A DNA stretch of 37,601 nt from Flavobacterium psychrophilum (GCA_945878515.1 CAMCTL010000008.1:1-37601), one strand, 5' to 3'; counted from the stretch's first letter, positions 23,850-32,845 are shown. A program made the numbers and translations. Notes: generated by a model not told the origin, from the sequence alone.

Positions 23850-23857
23850 CAAATTTA
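23850..23857 (-). promoter_or_regulatory. TAnnTTTG -7 element for the LRR gene
   Basis: On the minus strand TAAATTTG lies about 65 bases upstream of the ATG at 23785. Confidence 0.5.
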
Positions 23858-23899
23858 GGTACTGCTCATTTCATAAGTTTTGTTTTTCCTCACCCCCAG

Positions 23900-23920
23900 C
23901 CCCTCTCCGAAGGAGAGGGG
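23900..23920. repeat. CCCCTCTCC-GAA-GGAGAGGGG hairpin
   Basis: A perfect 9-base stem with a GAA loop, in a flank reading CACCCCCAGC and GGAGCCCAGATGCG. It is strikingly GC-rich for this region. This repeat type occurs in many unrelated bacteria. It lies in the 480-base gap between the LRR gene and the 24262 gene. Confidence 0.85.
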
Positions 23921-23970
23921 AGCCCAGATGCGAAGTTGTTTCTAATTGTTGCCGTTCAAAGATTGTTTTA

Positions 23971-24140
23971 TTACTCCTTAACCAACTTCTCATTAACACT
24001 TTTCCCATCCGTTGTTTTTCCTTTTAGGATATAAACTCCTTTTTGTAGGCTAGCAACATCATAATTGGTAATAGGATTTTGGAATGATTTTATTTTTTTG
24101 TCCCCAATTTTAAATACTAATAGGATCTAATTTCTTCTAT
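23971..24140 (-). pseudogene. remnant copy of the T9SS C-terminal sorting domain
   Basis: The minus strand reads IKSFQNPITNYDVASLQKGV, YILKGKTTDGKSVNEKLVKE, then TAA. This is nearly identical to the end of the LRR protein (VKSFQNPSTNYDFASLQKGV, YILKGTTTDGKSINEKLVKE), and the nucleotide match is also close. Upstream the similarity continues (AGAAAT... to about 24135), but one base is missing and in-frame stops appear (TAG near 24119), and there is no start. So it is a broken duplicate of the last 45 to 60 codons, 2.8 kb from the parent. Confidence 0.9.
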
Positions 24141-24261
24141 AAACCAGATTTTTTATTACAAAAGCAGAGTATAAAAATGAGATACAGGAATAAGATTTTT
24201 TTTGTGTCAGATCATCTTGGTTTTGAATCTCTTTAATATAAATAATTTGTATTAGAAATGA

Positions 24262-25005
24262 CTATTTAATTTGTGCAGAAGTGTTTAAAACCACGGTATA
24301 TTTTTCGGTCTTGTTTTTAGAAAAAAAAGGTTGCCAGCGTTGCATCTTTGAATACAAAAAAGAAAGTTCTTCTATTTCATACTGCGATAAGTTACTTTTC
24401 ATTTTCGGAATATTGATTTTCTCAATAATTCCTGATAGGTTTAGTTCTATTTCTACATATATTTTCTTATTAAATACAATATTTATTTCGCTGAATAATT
24501 TATACTGAAAATTACCCAATTCTTTAGGGTCAAATAGATAAATAGGTGCAATTTCTTTATTGGCCCAGTGGTCAATTTCTTTTAAAATAGCTGGTGAATT
24601 GGATACTAATGAATCTGCTACTATTTCAAAGTCCTCTTTGGATAATTTTTTATATAATCCCAGAATTTCGATTTTAGTCGAATCAGTCTTTTCGGTAGTT
24701 ATGCTTCCGATAACCCATTTATTAGACGATTTTATTAAAAATATTTCTTCTTTTTCAACTTTAGGATATCGAATAAATATACTGTCGTTATTTTTATAAA
24801 AAATCATAGGTTTTACTATAGTATCATTTTTATAATAGCAAGATAAGGCCAAGTCGCCATATTCGTCAAATAAAAACCAACTACCCTGTTTTTTATTTTG
24901 CTTATCTATTTTATTAATTTTTTGCCCATTTTTAGTGATTTCTTTTTGAGAATAGGAGTGTGTACAGATCAATATTAAGTAAAGAAGGGAGACTAAATTT
25001 TTCAT
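24262..25005 (-). CDS. secreted protein with MORN-like and TonB-C-like parts, unknown
   Basis: The 247-residue protein has a signal peptide (MKNLVSLLYLILICTHSYSQ). Residues 25-65 read KINKIDKQNKKQGSWFLFDE and ALSCYYKNDTI, resembling a MORN/YwqK-type repeat. The last 75 residues (YVEIELNLSGIIEKINIPKM, then LYSKMQRWQPFFSKNKTEKY) have the layout of TonB C-terminal domains found in secreted Bacteroidota proteins. No transmembrane anchor is present, so it is not an energy transducer. It is probably periplasmic or surface exposed. I assign no function. The sorting-domain remnant lies just downstream. Confidence 0.62.
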   Translation of the reverse strand: MKNLVSLLYLILICTHSYSQKEITKNGQKINKIDKQNKKQGSWFLFDEYGDLALSCYYKNDTIVKPMIFYKNNDSIFIRYPKVEKEEIFLIKSSNKWVIGSITTEKTDSTKIEILGLYKKLSKEDFEIVADSLVSNSPAILKEIDHWANKEIAPIYLFDPKELGNFQYKLFSEINIVFNKKIYVEIELNLSGIIEKINIPKMKSNLSQYEIEELSFLYSKMQRWQPFFSKNKTEKYTVVLNTSAQIK

Positions 25006-25228
25006 GCAGGTTTTGTTAATTTATTTTTAAAATTTTTAGGAAATAACGAAAATAAGTTCATGATGAAATTTGTTTTTAGAACCATTACAACATTAACACA
25101 CTCTAATGTATTGAACTATATTTATTTGCGTGTTGTCCTTTACTACATCTACTTTGTAAAAATAAATAAAACAAAATGGTTTCAACAATTTTTGCAGGTG
25201 TGAATTGCAAGAAGGTATGAACAAATTT

Positions 25229-27016
25229 TTAAGAATGACTAAACTGCAAATTGCTCAGGTTTTTGTAAATGCCATTATCTAAGCCTATTAATTCTTGGTG
25301 CGTTCCTTGTTCGGCAATTATACCGTTATCGAGTACCAAAATTTGGTCGGCACTTCGTATTGTAGAAAGCCTATGCGCAATGATGATGCTTGTTCTTCCT
25401 TCCATAAGGATTTCTAAAGCTTCTTGCACCAGTTTTTCGCTTTCGCTATCCAATGAAGAAGTGGCTTCGTCTAAAATCAAAATACTTGGGTTTTTTAATA
25501 AAGCGCGTGCAATGGCAATTCTTTGTCTTTGTCCGCCAGAAAGTTTAATGCCTCTTTCTCCCACAATGGTTTCGAATTTCTCGGGAAAACTTTCAATAAA
25601 ATTCAATGCGTTGGCTTGTTTTGCGGCTAAAATAATTTCTTCATCGGATGCATTAGGTTTTCCGTAAGCAATGTTTTCTTTGATAGTTCCACCAAATAAA
25701 ATCACATCTTGCGGAACGATACTCATATTGCCACGAAGATTTTCTAAATCATAATCATAAATGTTTTTCCCATCGACCAAAATCTCGCCACTGTCAATAT
25801 CGTAAAAACGCAATAATAAAGACGAAATAGTTGATTTTCCGGCACCGCTTGGTCCAACAATAGCTATTTTTTGACCAAAGTTGGCGGTGAAATTTACCCC
25901 TTTCAACACTTGCATTTCTTTTCTGGAAGGATAAGTGAAACTTACATTATTAAAAGTAACATTGCCTTGTATCTTTTGAACGGAATTTGAATTTTTATTG
26001 CCATCAATTTTTTCTGGAGCTTCGTCTAATAATTCAAAAACACGTTCTGTAGCTCCAATCGCTTTTTGAATTTGGGCATACAATTCGGCAATACCACCAA
26101 AAGAAGCACCAACAAATGTGGAATACAAGACGAAAGAAATTAATTGACCCACACTCATTTCGCCACTAATACTCAATCTAACGCCAAACCAGACCACGGC
26201 AACGATGGCTCCAAAAAGACAAAAAATAATAAATGAGGCAAAATAGCCTCTGTATTTTCCGCCTTTGATGGCGAGTTTGACTACTTCTTTGATTTTTCCG
26301 TCGTAACGGGCAATTTCGTACCACTCATTGGCGAAAGCCTTTACAATACTGATTCCTTGCATTGTTTCCTCGACAATAACTTGACTTTCGGCTACTTGAT
26401 CTTGTACGCTTTTAGAATATTTCCGAATGAAACGACCAAAAACTACGGCAGCAACTGCTACAAGTGGCACTACAGAAAGCATTAGTAATGTGAGTTTAAC
26501 ACTTTCGGTAGCCAATAAAATAACGCCTCCAATAATTAAAATAAATTGTCTTAAAAACTCGGCAATTGTAGTGGTTAAAGTGTCTTGAATTTGAGTAATA
26601 TCAGCACTGATGCGGCTGTTCAATTCTCCCACTCGTTTTTGGGAAAAGAAAGACATGGGTAATTTTACCAAATTACTATATAATTTTAGGCGTAGATTGG
26701 CTAAGGTATGTTCCGTAAAATTGACAAATAACGACAATCTAAAAAACGAACAAATAGATTGTAAAAACAAAATTACAATCAACATCAAGGCGATATTATT
26801 GGCTTGATCATAACTTTTAGTTTTTACACTATCAATCAACATGCCCATTAATTTTGGAAAAGCCAATGCAGTTGCGCCTGTCAACAACAAGAAGATTAGT
26901 CCGATATAAAATTTCCAACGATGATTTCCAGAAAATTTAAAAATGAGAATAGCTTTATTGATTGAAGATGAGGTAATTTTCGATTTTGGTAAATCGTTTT
27001 CTTTGAAGTGTGCCAT
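25229..27016 (-). CDS. ABC exporter, fused permease and ATPase (MsbA-like type IV)
   Basis: The 595-residue half-transporter has six transmembrane helices in about residues 35-310 and an ATPase domain from about 350. The nucleotide-binding motifs are all intact: Walker A GPSGAGKST near 390, Q-loop in SIVPQDVILFGGTI, signature LSGGQRQRIAIARALL, Walker B LILDEATSSLDSES, and H-loop IIAHRLSTIRSAD. It would act as a homodimer exporting lipids, drugs or peptides; substrate unknown. It begins 21 bases after a -7 element and is divergent from panB. Confidence 0.95.
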   Translation of the reverse strand: MAHFKENDLPKSKITSSSINKAILIFKFSGNHRWKFYIGLIFLLLTGATALAFPKLMGMLIDSVKTKSYDQANNIALMLIVILFLQSICSFFRLSLFVNFTEHTLANLRLKLYSNLVKLPMSFFSQKRVGELNSRISADITQIQDTLTTTIAEFLRQFILIIGGVILLATESVKLTLLMLSVVPLVAVAAVVFGRFIRKYSKSVQDQVAESQVIVEETMQGISIVKAFANEWYEIARYDGKIKEVVKLAIKGGKYRGYFASFIIFCLFGAIVAVVWFGVRLSISGEMSVGQLISFVLYSTFVGASFGGIAELYAQIQKAIGATERVFELLDEAPEKIDGNKNSNSVQKIQGNVTFNNVSFTYPSRKEMQVLKGVNFTANFGQKIAIVGPSGAGKSTISSLLLRFYDIDSGEILVDGKNIYDYDLENLRGNMSIVPQDVILFGGTIKENIAYGKPNASDEEIILAAKQANALNFIESFPEKFETIVGERGIKLSGGQRQRIAIARALLKNPSILILDEATSSLDSESEKLVQEALEILMEGRTSIIIAHRLSTIRSADQILVLDNGIIAEQGTHQELIGLDNGIYKNLSNLQFSHS

Positions 27017-27035
27017 TTAATTTTTGATATTTTTA

Positions 27036-27043
27036 CAAATATA
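27036..27043 (-). promoter_or_regulatory. TAnnTTTG -7 element for the ABC exporter
   Basis: On the minus strand TATATTTG lies 19 bases before the ATG at 27016. Confidence 0.6.
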
Positions 27044-27148
27044 ATACTATCTATTTCAATGATAAAAATTATAGATTATTTCATTTCAAATTAAAATGTT
27101 CAATTCGTATTTAAAAAGTTAATTTTTACAGATTTGTGAATATTTGTC

Positions 27149-27156
27149 TAATTTTG
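27149..27156 (+). promoter_or_regulatory. TAnnTTTG -7 element for panB
   Basis: TAATTTTG lies 26 bases before the panB ATG at 27183. Confidence 0.55.
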
Positions 27157-27182
27157 TACCCTAATTTAAATTTAAAAGTAAA

Positions 27183-28001
27183 ATGTCAGTAGCCAAAAAA
27201 GATTACAAAAGAATCACCACAAAGTCATTGATAGAGATGAAAGCTAATGGAGAAAAGATTTCTATGCTTACCGCGTATGATTATTCAATGGCAAAAATTG
27301 TTGATGCTGCTCATGTTGATGTAATATTGGTTGGCGATTCTGCGTCTAACGTTATGGCTGGTCATGAAACTACTTTGCCAATCACTTTAGACCAAATGAT
27401 TTATCACGCTTCTGGAGTTGTCCGAGCCATTCATCGCGCTTTGGTTGTGGTTGATTTGCCTTTTGGAAGTTACCAATCTGACCCAAAAGAAGCCTTGCGA
27501 TCCGCTATAAGAATAATGAAAGAAAGTGGTGGACACGCTGTAAAATTGGAAGGTGGAAGCGAAGTAAAAGAATCGATCAAACGAATTTTAAATGCTGGAA
27601 TTCCCGTAATGGGACATTTGGGTTTAACGCCACAATCCATTTATAAATTTGGAACCTATACCGTTCGAGCCAAAGAAGAACAAGAAGCCGAGAAACTAAT
27701 TAAAGATGCAAAACTTCTTGAAAAACTAGGTTGCTTTGCGATCGTTATCGAAAAAGTTCCCGCTGATTTGGCCGAAAAAGTAGCCAAAAGCATATCGATT
27801 CCGGTTATTGGCATTGGTGCTGGCGGAGGCGTTGATGGTCAAGTTTTAGTGATTCACGATATGTTAGGCATGAATAATGAATTTAGTCCAAGATTTTTGC
27901 GTCGTTACCTGTCTTTATACGAAGAAATGACCACCGCAATTGGACAATATGTTGCTGATGTAAAGTCTAGCGATTTTCCAAATGAAAAAGAGCAGTATTA
28001 A
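27183..28001 (+). CDS. panB: 3-methyl-2-oxobutanoate hydroxymethyltransferase
   Basis: PanB makes ketopantoate from ketoisovalerate and methylene-tetrahydrofolate, the first step of pantothenate synthesis. The 272-residue product has [38 protein letters not shown] (metal-binding Asp), [33 protein letters not shown] and [16 protein letters not shown]. All blocks of the family are present in order and length is normal. panC and panD are not nearby. The TTG-started pseudouridine synthase follows 78 bases downstream. Confidence 0.97.
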   Translation: MSVAKKDYKRITTKSLIEMKANGEKISMLTAYDYSMAKIVDAAHVDVILVGDSASNVMAGHETTLPITLDQMIYHASGVVRAIHRALVVVDLPFGSYQSDPKEALRSAIRIMKESGGHAVKLEGGSEVKESIKRILNAGIPVMGHLGLTPQSIYKFGTYTVRAKEEQEAEKLIKDAKLLEKLGCFAIVIEKVPADLAEKVAKSISIPVIGIGAGGGVDGQVLVIHDMLGMNNEFSPRFLRRYLSLYEEMTTAIGQYVADVKSSDFPNEKEQY

Positions 28002-28079
28002 TTTTTTATTTGGATGAACATTTTACAAACATCATATTTTATTAAAAATTAAAGTAATAATTACCAACAATACTTCCTC

Positions 28080-28772
28080 TTGAAAAAAGAAATATCGGAT
28101 AAAGGAAACCTCCAAGTTTTGCATGAAGACAATCATATCATCGTCGTCAATAAGCGTGTTGGCGATATTGTGCAAGGCGATAAGACGGGTGATAAACCAT
28201 TGTCTGAAGTGGTTAAAGAATTCATTAAAGACAAATACAATAAACCTGGCGAAGTTTTTCTTGGCGTAGTGCATCGGTTAGACCGACCTACAACTGGAAT
28301 TGTTGTTTTTGCAAGAACTAGTAAAGCTTTATCTCGAATGAATGAATTGTTTAGCAATCGAGAAACGCAGAAAACGTATTGGGCTATAGTGAAAAATAAG
28401 CCTCAAAATAACGAAGAAAAACTTGTTCATTACATCAAAAGGAATGAAAAAAACAACACTTCAAAAGCGCACATAAAAGAAGTTTCTGATAGTAAATTGG
28501 CAAGTTTAGATTATAAAATGATCAAAGAATTAAACAATTATTTTGCCCTCGAAATAAATTTGCACACAGGAAGACACCACCAAATTCGGGCTCAACTTTC
28601 GGCTATTGGTTGCCCCATCAAAGGTGATTTAAAGTACGGATTCGACCGCTCTAATCCTGATGGGGGTATTCATCTTCATGCTCGAAAATTGGTTTTTGTT
28701 CATCCCGTTTCCAAAGAAAAAATAGAAATTGTTGCTCCAGTTCCCAATGATGTAATTTGGAATGCCATTTAA
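28080..28772 (+). CDS. RluA-family pseudouridine synthase, short form
   Basis: The 230-residue enzyme lacks the S4 RNA-binding domain and consists only of the catalytic domain: NHIIVVNKRVGDIVQGDKTG, the catalytic GVVHRLDRPTTGIVVFARTS (Asp in HRLDRPTTG), and LHTGRHHQIRAQLSAIGCPI near 165. It probably modifies a tRNA or rRNA uridine like RluA or TruC; the target is unknown. The start is a TTG at 28080; no ATG or GTG exists in frame between the upstream stop (28050) and the conserved core. Confidence 0.88.
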   Translation: MKKEISDKGNLQVLHEDNHIIVVNKRVGDIVQGDKTGDKPLSEVVKEFIKDKYNKPGEVFLGVVHRLDRPTTGIVVFARTSKALSRMNELFSNRETQKTYWAIVKNKPQNNEEKLVHYIKRNEKNNTSKAHIKEVSDSKLASLDYKMIKELNNYFALEINLHTGRHHQIRAQLSAIGCPIKGDLKYGFDRSNPDGGIHLHARKLVFVHPVSKEKIEIVAPVPNDVIWNAI

Positions 28773-28843
28773 TTTTGAAAAACAGCTGTCTTCAGGCCCT
28801 AGTTTAAATCACTTCAAGGATTAAAAAAGTGGGATAGTATTTT

Positions 28844-28851
28844 TATATTTG
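28844..28851 (+). promoter_or_regulatory. TAnnTTTG -7 element four bases from an ATG
   Basis: TATATTTG ends only four bases before the ATG at 28856. Transcription would start at or next to the ATG, so the mRNA may be leaderless. Confidence 0.5.
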
Positions 28852-28855
28852 CCAA

Positions 28856-29431
28856 ATGAAAAAATATTTACTCTTGTTTTTATTGATTTATGCACACTTG
28901 TTTCAGGCGCAGAATAACTCCGTAAAAAATGATACTTTAATTTCAAATAACAAAAATGAAATTCGTTTAGACATTGGAAAACTACTTTTTAGCTCGAGAT
29001 TAAAGGTAGCTTACGAACGGTTTTTAAACAAAGATTTTTCTATTGGAATAAGTGCTATTTATTTTGGAAATAATTATGGTGACAACATTTTTGATATTTC
29101 GAATGCAGAGAAAAAGTTCGAAATTGAACCTTTTGTGCGCTATTCAATATCAAAAAATGTACAACGTTTCTTTTATGTTGAAACATTTTCAACAATTTGG
29201 ACTGGAGATTATAAAGAAATTAAACGGCTATCAGATGGTCAATATGCGTTTTATGATTGGACAAACTCAAACTTTACAAATGTTGCAGTTGGCGTTGGTA
29301 TTGGCTATAAATTCTATGTAAAAGAACATTTTTGTATGGATTTTAATTTTGGATTGTCGTCCTTTGTTTATAGTAAAAGAGAGACAGAACCATTACCTAA
29401 AATTGGTATTAACTTAGGATACAGGTTTTAA
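28856..29431 (+). CDS. outer-membrane-beta-barrel-like protein, unknown
   Basis: The 191-residue protein has a signal peptide (MKKYLLLFLLIYAHLFQAQN) and then alternating strands rich in aromatic residues, e.g. LKVAYERFLNKDFSIGISAI, NVQRFFYVETFSTIWTG, VAVGVGIGYKFYVKEHF. It ends IGINLGYRF, with the C-terminal Phe typical of barrel proteins. About eight strands can be drawn. It resembles small DUF3575-type barrels, but I cannot assign a family. It may form an operon with the lipoprotein gene 14 bases downstream. Confidence 0.65.
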   Translation: MKKYLLLFLLIYAHLFQAQNNSVKNDTLISNNKNEIRLDIGKLLFSSRLKVAYERFLNKDFSIGISAIYFGNNYGDNIFDISNAEKKFEIEPFVRYSISKNVQRFFYVETFSTIWTGDYKEIKRLSDGQYAFYDWTNSNFTNVAVGVGIGYKFYVKEHFCMDFNFGLSSFVYSKRETEPLPKIGINLGYRF

Positions 29432-29445
29432 TAAGTAGAAGGAAA

Positions 29446-30009
29446 ATGAAAACAGTTTGCAACTATATTTTTGGAATGCTATCTATTGCATTATTTTTAA
29501 ATTGCTCTGAGCCAGATGATATTTATATGGGAAGCAAAGATATCAAAGCTTCTAATTTGATTCAAATTGAAACGCTTTCGAGCTACAAATTGAATGATCT
29601 GCTTTATATCAACGCTTCTTTTTCAAGATATTTACCAGAAGAAGGTTTTGAAGATTTATTGGATATTTATAAGACAACTCAATCAAAAGAATACTCTTTT
29701 GGCTTCGTTTTAGAAAAGAAATCAGCCTACGATACTTGGACTACCATTGACATTGGAAATAAAATTGTTGTGAATAATGGAAAATTCTACGGTATTAATT
29801 CCAATATTGGAATTTGCGTATTCAATCCCGAAAACAATAAATATGAATTTAGAGCTGGAATTCCTTTACTTGAAACTGGAGAATTTAGATTAAGAATGTC
29901 TAGCAATTTATATCCTCTTGATACTAACTCAAGTAATATTTCAGTGAATATTTATACAACTATAAGTCATGTCGATAAACAAGGAGACTATTATTTTAGA
30001 GTAAATTAA
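29446..30009 (+). CDS. lipoprotein of unknown function
   Basis: The 187-residue protein starts MKTVCNYIFGMLSIALFLNC, where Cys20 is the likely lipid-attachment site (LNC), followed by an acidic SEPDD that in Bacteroidota can favour surface export. The rest is beta-rich (YLPEEGFEDLLDIYKTTQSK, NIGICVFNPENNKYEFRAGI, SVNIYTTISHVDKQGDYYF). It resembles small immunoglobulin-like or DUF5034-like lipoproteins only loosely. It starts 14 bases after the barrel protein gene, so they likely work together at the outer membrane. Confidence 0.65.
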   Translation: MKTVCNYIFGMLSIALFLNCSEPDDIYMGSKDIKASNLIQIETLSSYKLNDLLYINASFSRYLPEEGFEDLLDIYKTTQSKEYSFGFVLEKKSAYDTWTTIDIGNKIVVNNGKFYGINSNIGICVFNPENNKYEFRAGIPLLETGEFRLRMSSNLYPLDTNSSNISVNIYTTISHVDKQGDYYFRVN

Positions 30010-30116
30010 TTTTTTTAATAATTTATATGAAGCTCAAAATATAATTTGACTAGTACTTCTGGAAAGATGTCGTTGAATTTTTTGAGTATGCTTTGTAGAA
30101 ACAATAGCAAAAACCA

Positions 30117-30647
30117 ATGAACTTAATCCTAGAAACCGACAGACTTATTATCCGTGAACTACTACTTTCTGATGCGGAGGCTTTTTTTGCAATGGATGCC
30201 AATTCCAATGTTCACAAGTATTTATGGAACAAACCCGTTCAAAAAATAGAAGAAACCATCGAAGTAATTACGTTTGTTAGAAAGCAATATGTGGAAAATG
30301 GCATTGGTAGATTTGCTATAATTTTAAAGGATACCAATGAGTTTATAGGTTGGGCTGGGTTAAAGTACAACACTGAAATGGTGAATAACAAAGTTAATTT
30401 CTATGATATTGGGTATCGATTGGACGAAAAATTTTGGGGGAAAGGATATGCGTCTGAAGCCACATTTGCTTGGCTAAAGTACGCTTTCGAAACCATGAAA
30501 ATTAAAACTATAGAAGCTGCTGCTCACTCTGAAAACGAAGCTTCAAATAGAATTCTTCAAAAAATTGGAATGCAAATGACGGAACAATATTTAGCAGATG
30601 GTGTTTCTTGGAATTGGTATGAATTGGAAAATAAGAGTTTAAAGTAG
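30117..30647 (+). CDS. GNAT N-acetyltransferase, RimJ/RimL-like
   Basis: The 176-residue protein begins LILETDRLIIRELLLSDAEA, the typical RimJ/RimL/SpeG opening, continues with GRFAIILKDTNEFIGWAGL and DIGYRLDEKFWGKGYASEAT, where WGKGYASEA is the acetyl-CoA loop, and ends with AAAHSENEASNRILQKIGM. It acetylates an amine, perhaps a ribosomal protein terminus or an amino-sugar or drug. The substrate is unknown. It is convergent with the serine hydrolase gene, with 2 bases between the stops. Confidence 0.88.
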   Translation: MNLILETDRLIIRELLLSDAEAFFAMDANSNVHKYLWNKPVQKIEETIEVITFVRKQYVENGIGRFAIILKDTNEFIGWAGLKYNTEMVNNKVNFYDIGYRLDEKFWGKGYASEATFAWLKYAFETMKIKTIEAAAHSENEASNRILQKIGMQMTEQYLADGVSWNWYELENKSLK

Positions 30648-30649
30648 TA

Positions 30650-31783
30650 TTATCTCTTCAAGTTTTTAGCATAAAGTTGTCTTCCTAATTCAGCCAAAAA
30701 AGGTAAACCGATTGTATCGTATTCATATTGATCATCGTTGAAAACCCCGTCTTTGTTAACTAACAGCGTTGCCGAAACCATAAACTCAACCTTGTTTTCA
30801 TTGTCAACGATATAAGCACAATCAATCAAAGTTCCATAAGCATTTCCCACTTTGTTATAAATCTTTATATTAGCTGGAATATTTTCTTTGGTGTCTCCAA
30901 ACATAAAAAATTTGCAGTAGCCGTCGTAAAATTCAATTGGATCATAACCCGCATTTTTGGGTAGATTTTGCATCGAAAACAATATGAATTCCCTATCTTT
31001 TTCGGTTAAATTAAACCGTTCTGATGCTGCGAAAGCTTCGGGAAAAACAATTCTTTTCAGCGTATTATGAAGCGTTTCTAGTGGATAATAATTTTTGTTC
31101 GAAAAGTCAAAAGGCTCATGTATCAAAACATCATCTTTCATGAATCCAATTCCTTTTTTGAGCTTATTAATTGTCAAAGGAATACTAGATTTGTTTGTAA
31201 TTTCTGGCAAAATCACAACTGAATTGTCGTCTTTAAATAGTGTAATTGATTTTGATTTTGGCTCAGTTGCATTTGGTGCTGATAATCGATGTGATATTCT
31301 AAAAGGCGACAAACCCTTGGCTTTCATACTTTCGTTTAAATAATCGTATCCAATAAATTCAAACAAATTAGTACTGGCTTCATTATCACTGACGGCAAAA
31401 ACTTTAGAAATTTCTTCCGAAAATCGAAGTTTTTCTGGTTTTCCTTCAATTAAATATGGCGTATCTTTTGAAGTATGATCAATAGTATTCAATTTTTCCA
31501 AAGCTAAAATCGCAATCGGGAATTTGACTGTACTTGCTGGATAAAAATAGTTGTTCGCGTTTAGATTATAAGTAAAGTCTTTAAAACTTACTTTGTTGTT
31601 TTTGTCACGCAGAATTTGGGTATAAATAATTTGAAGTTCGAATGCTTCCGGATTTGACATTACGGTTTTTATCTTCGAATTTTCAGAAGCCAAAGTCTGC
31701 TGCAAGATGTTTTTCTTCGTTGTCGAACATCCAAATTCCAAAAAAATTAGTGTCAGTATTATAAAAGTTTGGCAGATTTTCAT
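30650..31783 (-). CDS. beta-lactamase-fold serine hydrolase lipoprotein
   Basis: The 377-residue protein has a signal sequence ending LEFGC (Cys19 possibly lipidated). It keeps the SxxK nucleophile (STVK, 84-87) and an SDN motif (132-134). The third box is KVG (311-313) rather than KTG, and no EPxLN-type Glu (E166) region is visible. So it has the class A beta-lactamase/transpeptidase fold, but may not hydrolyse beta-lactams; a wall-acting or other serine hydrolase is equally possible. I used the ATG at 31783; a TTG lies two codons earlier. It lies 17 bases from the ung stop, on the same strand. Confidence 0.8.
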   Translation of the reverse strand: MKICQTFIILTLIFLEFGCSTTKKNILQQTLASENSKIKTVMSNPEAFELQIIYTQILRDKNNKVSFKDFTYNLNANNYFYPASTVKFPIAILALEKLNTIDHTSKDTPYLIEGKPEKLRFSEEISKVFAVSDNEASTNLFEFIGYDYLNESMKAKGLSPFRISHRLSAPNATEPKSKSITLFKDDNSVVILPEITNKSSIPLTINKLKKGIGFMKDDVLIHEPFDFSNKNYYPLETLHNTLKRIVFPEAFAASERFNLTEKDREFILFSMQNLPKNAGYDPIEFYDGYCKFFMFGDTKENIPANIKIYNKVGNAYGTLIDCAYIVDNENKVEFMVSATLLVNKDGVFNDDQYEYDTIGLPFLAELGRQLYAKNLKR

Positions 31784-31799
31784 CTTCAATTGGTTATAT

Positions 31800-32480
31800 T
31801 TAAATATCAGAATTCCACTTTATTTCAGTTCTATTATTCACTTTCAAATATTCATTTGTCTGACTAAAATGCTTGTTCCCAAACCATTTTCCTTGATTTG
31901 CGCTCATTGGCGATGGATGTCCCGATTCTAAAACCAGGTGTTTGGTTCGGTCAATTCTAGCACCTTTTTTTTGTGCAAAACTTCCCCAAAGTAGGAAAAC
32001 TACATTTTGCTTTTCATCCGAAATTTTCTGAATAACAGCATCGGTAAAAAGATTCCATTTCAAGTGTTTATGGCTGTTGGGTTTGTCTTTTTGAACAGAA
32101 AGAGCAGCATTTAAAAGTAAAACGCCTTGTTTTGCCAAATGCTCTAAACTGCCTGAATTGGGCAAAAAAATAGTTCCTAAATCATCATTCAATTCCCGGA
32201 AAATATTACGCAAAGAAGGTGGAATTTTAACTCCATCATTTACCGAAAAACACAAACCATTGGCTTCTCCAGTTCCGTGATATGGATCTTGACCAATGAT
32301 AACCACTTTTAAATCATCAAAAGAACAATGATTGAAAGCGGCGAAAATCAATTCCTTTGGCGGAAAACAAATATTTTTTTGATATTCAGAATCTACGGCT
32401 TGCATCAAATCTTGGAAATACGGTTTTTGGATTTCTTCAGATAAATTAGTTTGCCAGGAAGGATTGAAGTTGGGTTGCAT
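31800..32480 (-). CDS. ung: uracil-DNA glycosylase, family 1
   Basis: Ung removes uracil from DNA, starting base excision repair. The 226-residue product has the water-activating motif VVIIGQDPYHGTGEANGLCF, the uracil-recognition region LLLNAALSVQKDKPNSH, LLWGSFAQKKG, and the DNA-intercalation loop ESGHPSPMSANQGKWFGNKH with the catalytic His. The family length is kept. The ATG at 32480 is preferred over a TTG two codons upstream. It starts 2 bases after the end of the broken hepT frame. Confidence 0.97.
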   Translation of the reverse strand: MQPNFNPSWQTNLSEEIQKPYFQDLMQAVDSEYQKNICFPPKELIFAAFNHCSFDDLKVVIIGQDPYHGTGEANGLCFSVNDGVKIPPSLRNIFRELNDDLGTIFLPNSGSLEHLAKQGVLLLNAALSVQKDKPNSHKHLKWNLFTDAVIQKISDEKQNVVFLLWGSFAQKKGARIDRTKHLVLESGHPSPMSANQGKWFGNKHFSQTNEYLKVNNRTEIKWNSDI

Positions 32481-32482
32481 AT

Positions 32483-32845
32483 TCAAAATTTACCTAGTTC
32501 CGTTTTTATAACAACTTCTAATTTTGGTAAATAATCTTCACAAATTTCATATACAATCTCATAATCTAGCATTTCATAATGATGAGAAATAAAATCCCGA
32601 AATCGAATAATTTTATTCCACTCCATTTCAGGTTAATTAGTTTGCAACAAATTATTTTTTCTTGAAGTATTTTTCAAATTTTCTCCAATAGCTTGAAGCC
32701 TGGTAACAATGGCATCGAGTAAGGTTTTTCCATAATCTGTAGCAATAAAATCAGTGGCAGTATGAATTTCAGAAAATCTTTTATTGCAAATGCTGATATG
32801 ATCCAAAATAGTTTCTAGCGAATATTTATAAATGGCATCATACAT
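32483..32845 (-). pseudogene. hepT: HepT-family toxin, interrupted by an in-frame TAA
   Basis: The frame starting at 32845 (MYDAIYKYSLETILDHISIC) reads as HepT for 70 codons, ending KNNLLQTN, and then meets TAA at 32633-32635. Reading on in the same frame gives PEMEWNKIIRFRDFISHHYE, then MLDYEIVYEICEDYLPKLEV, and a TGA at 32483. The HepT ribonuclease motif RX4HXY (RDFISHHY) lies after the stop. Ignoring the TAA the protein is 120 residues, the usual length, and the expected residue is probably Tyr (TAT/TAC to TAA). The 70-residue product would lack the active site. It overlaps mntA by 8 bases. The frame is otherwise intact, so the mutation is recent, or a sequencing error. Confidence 0.9.
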
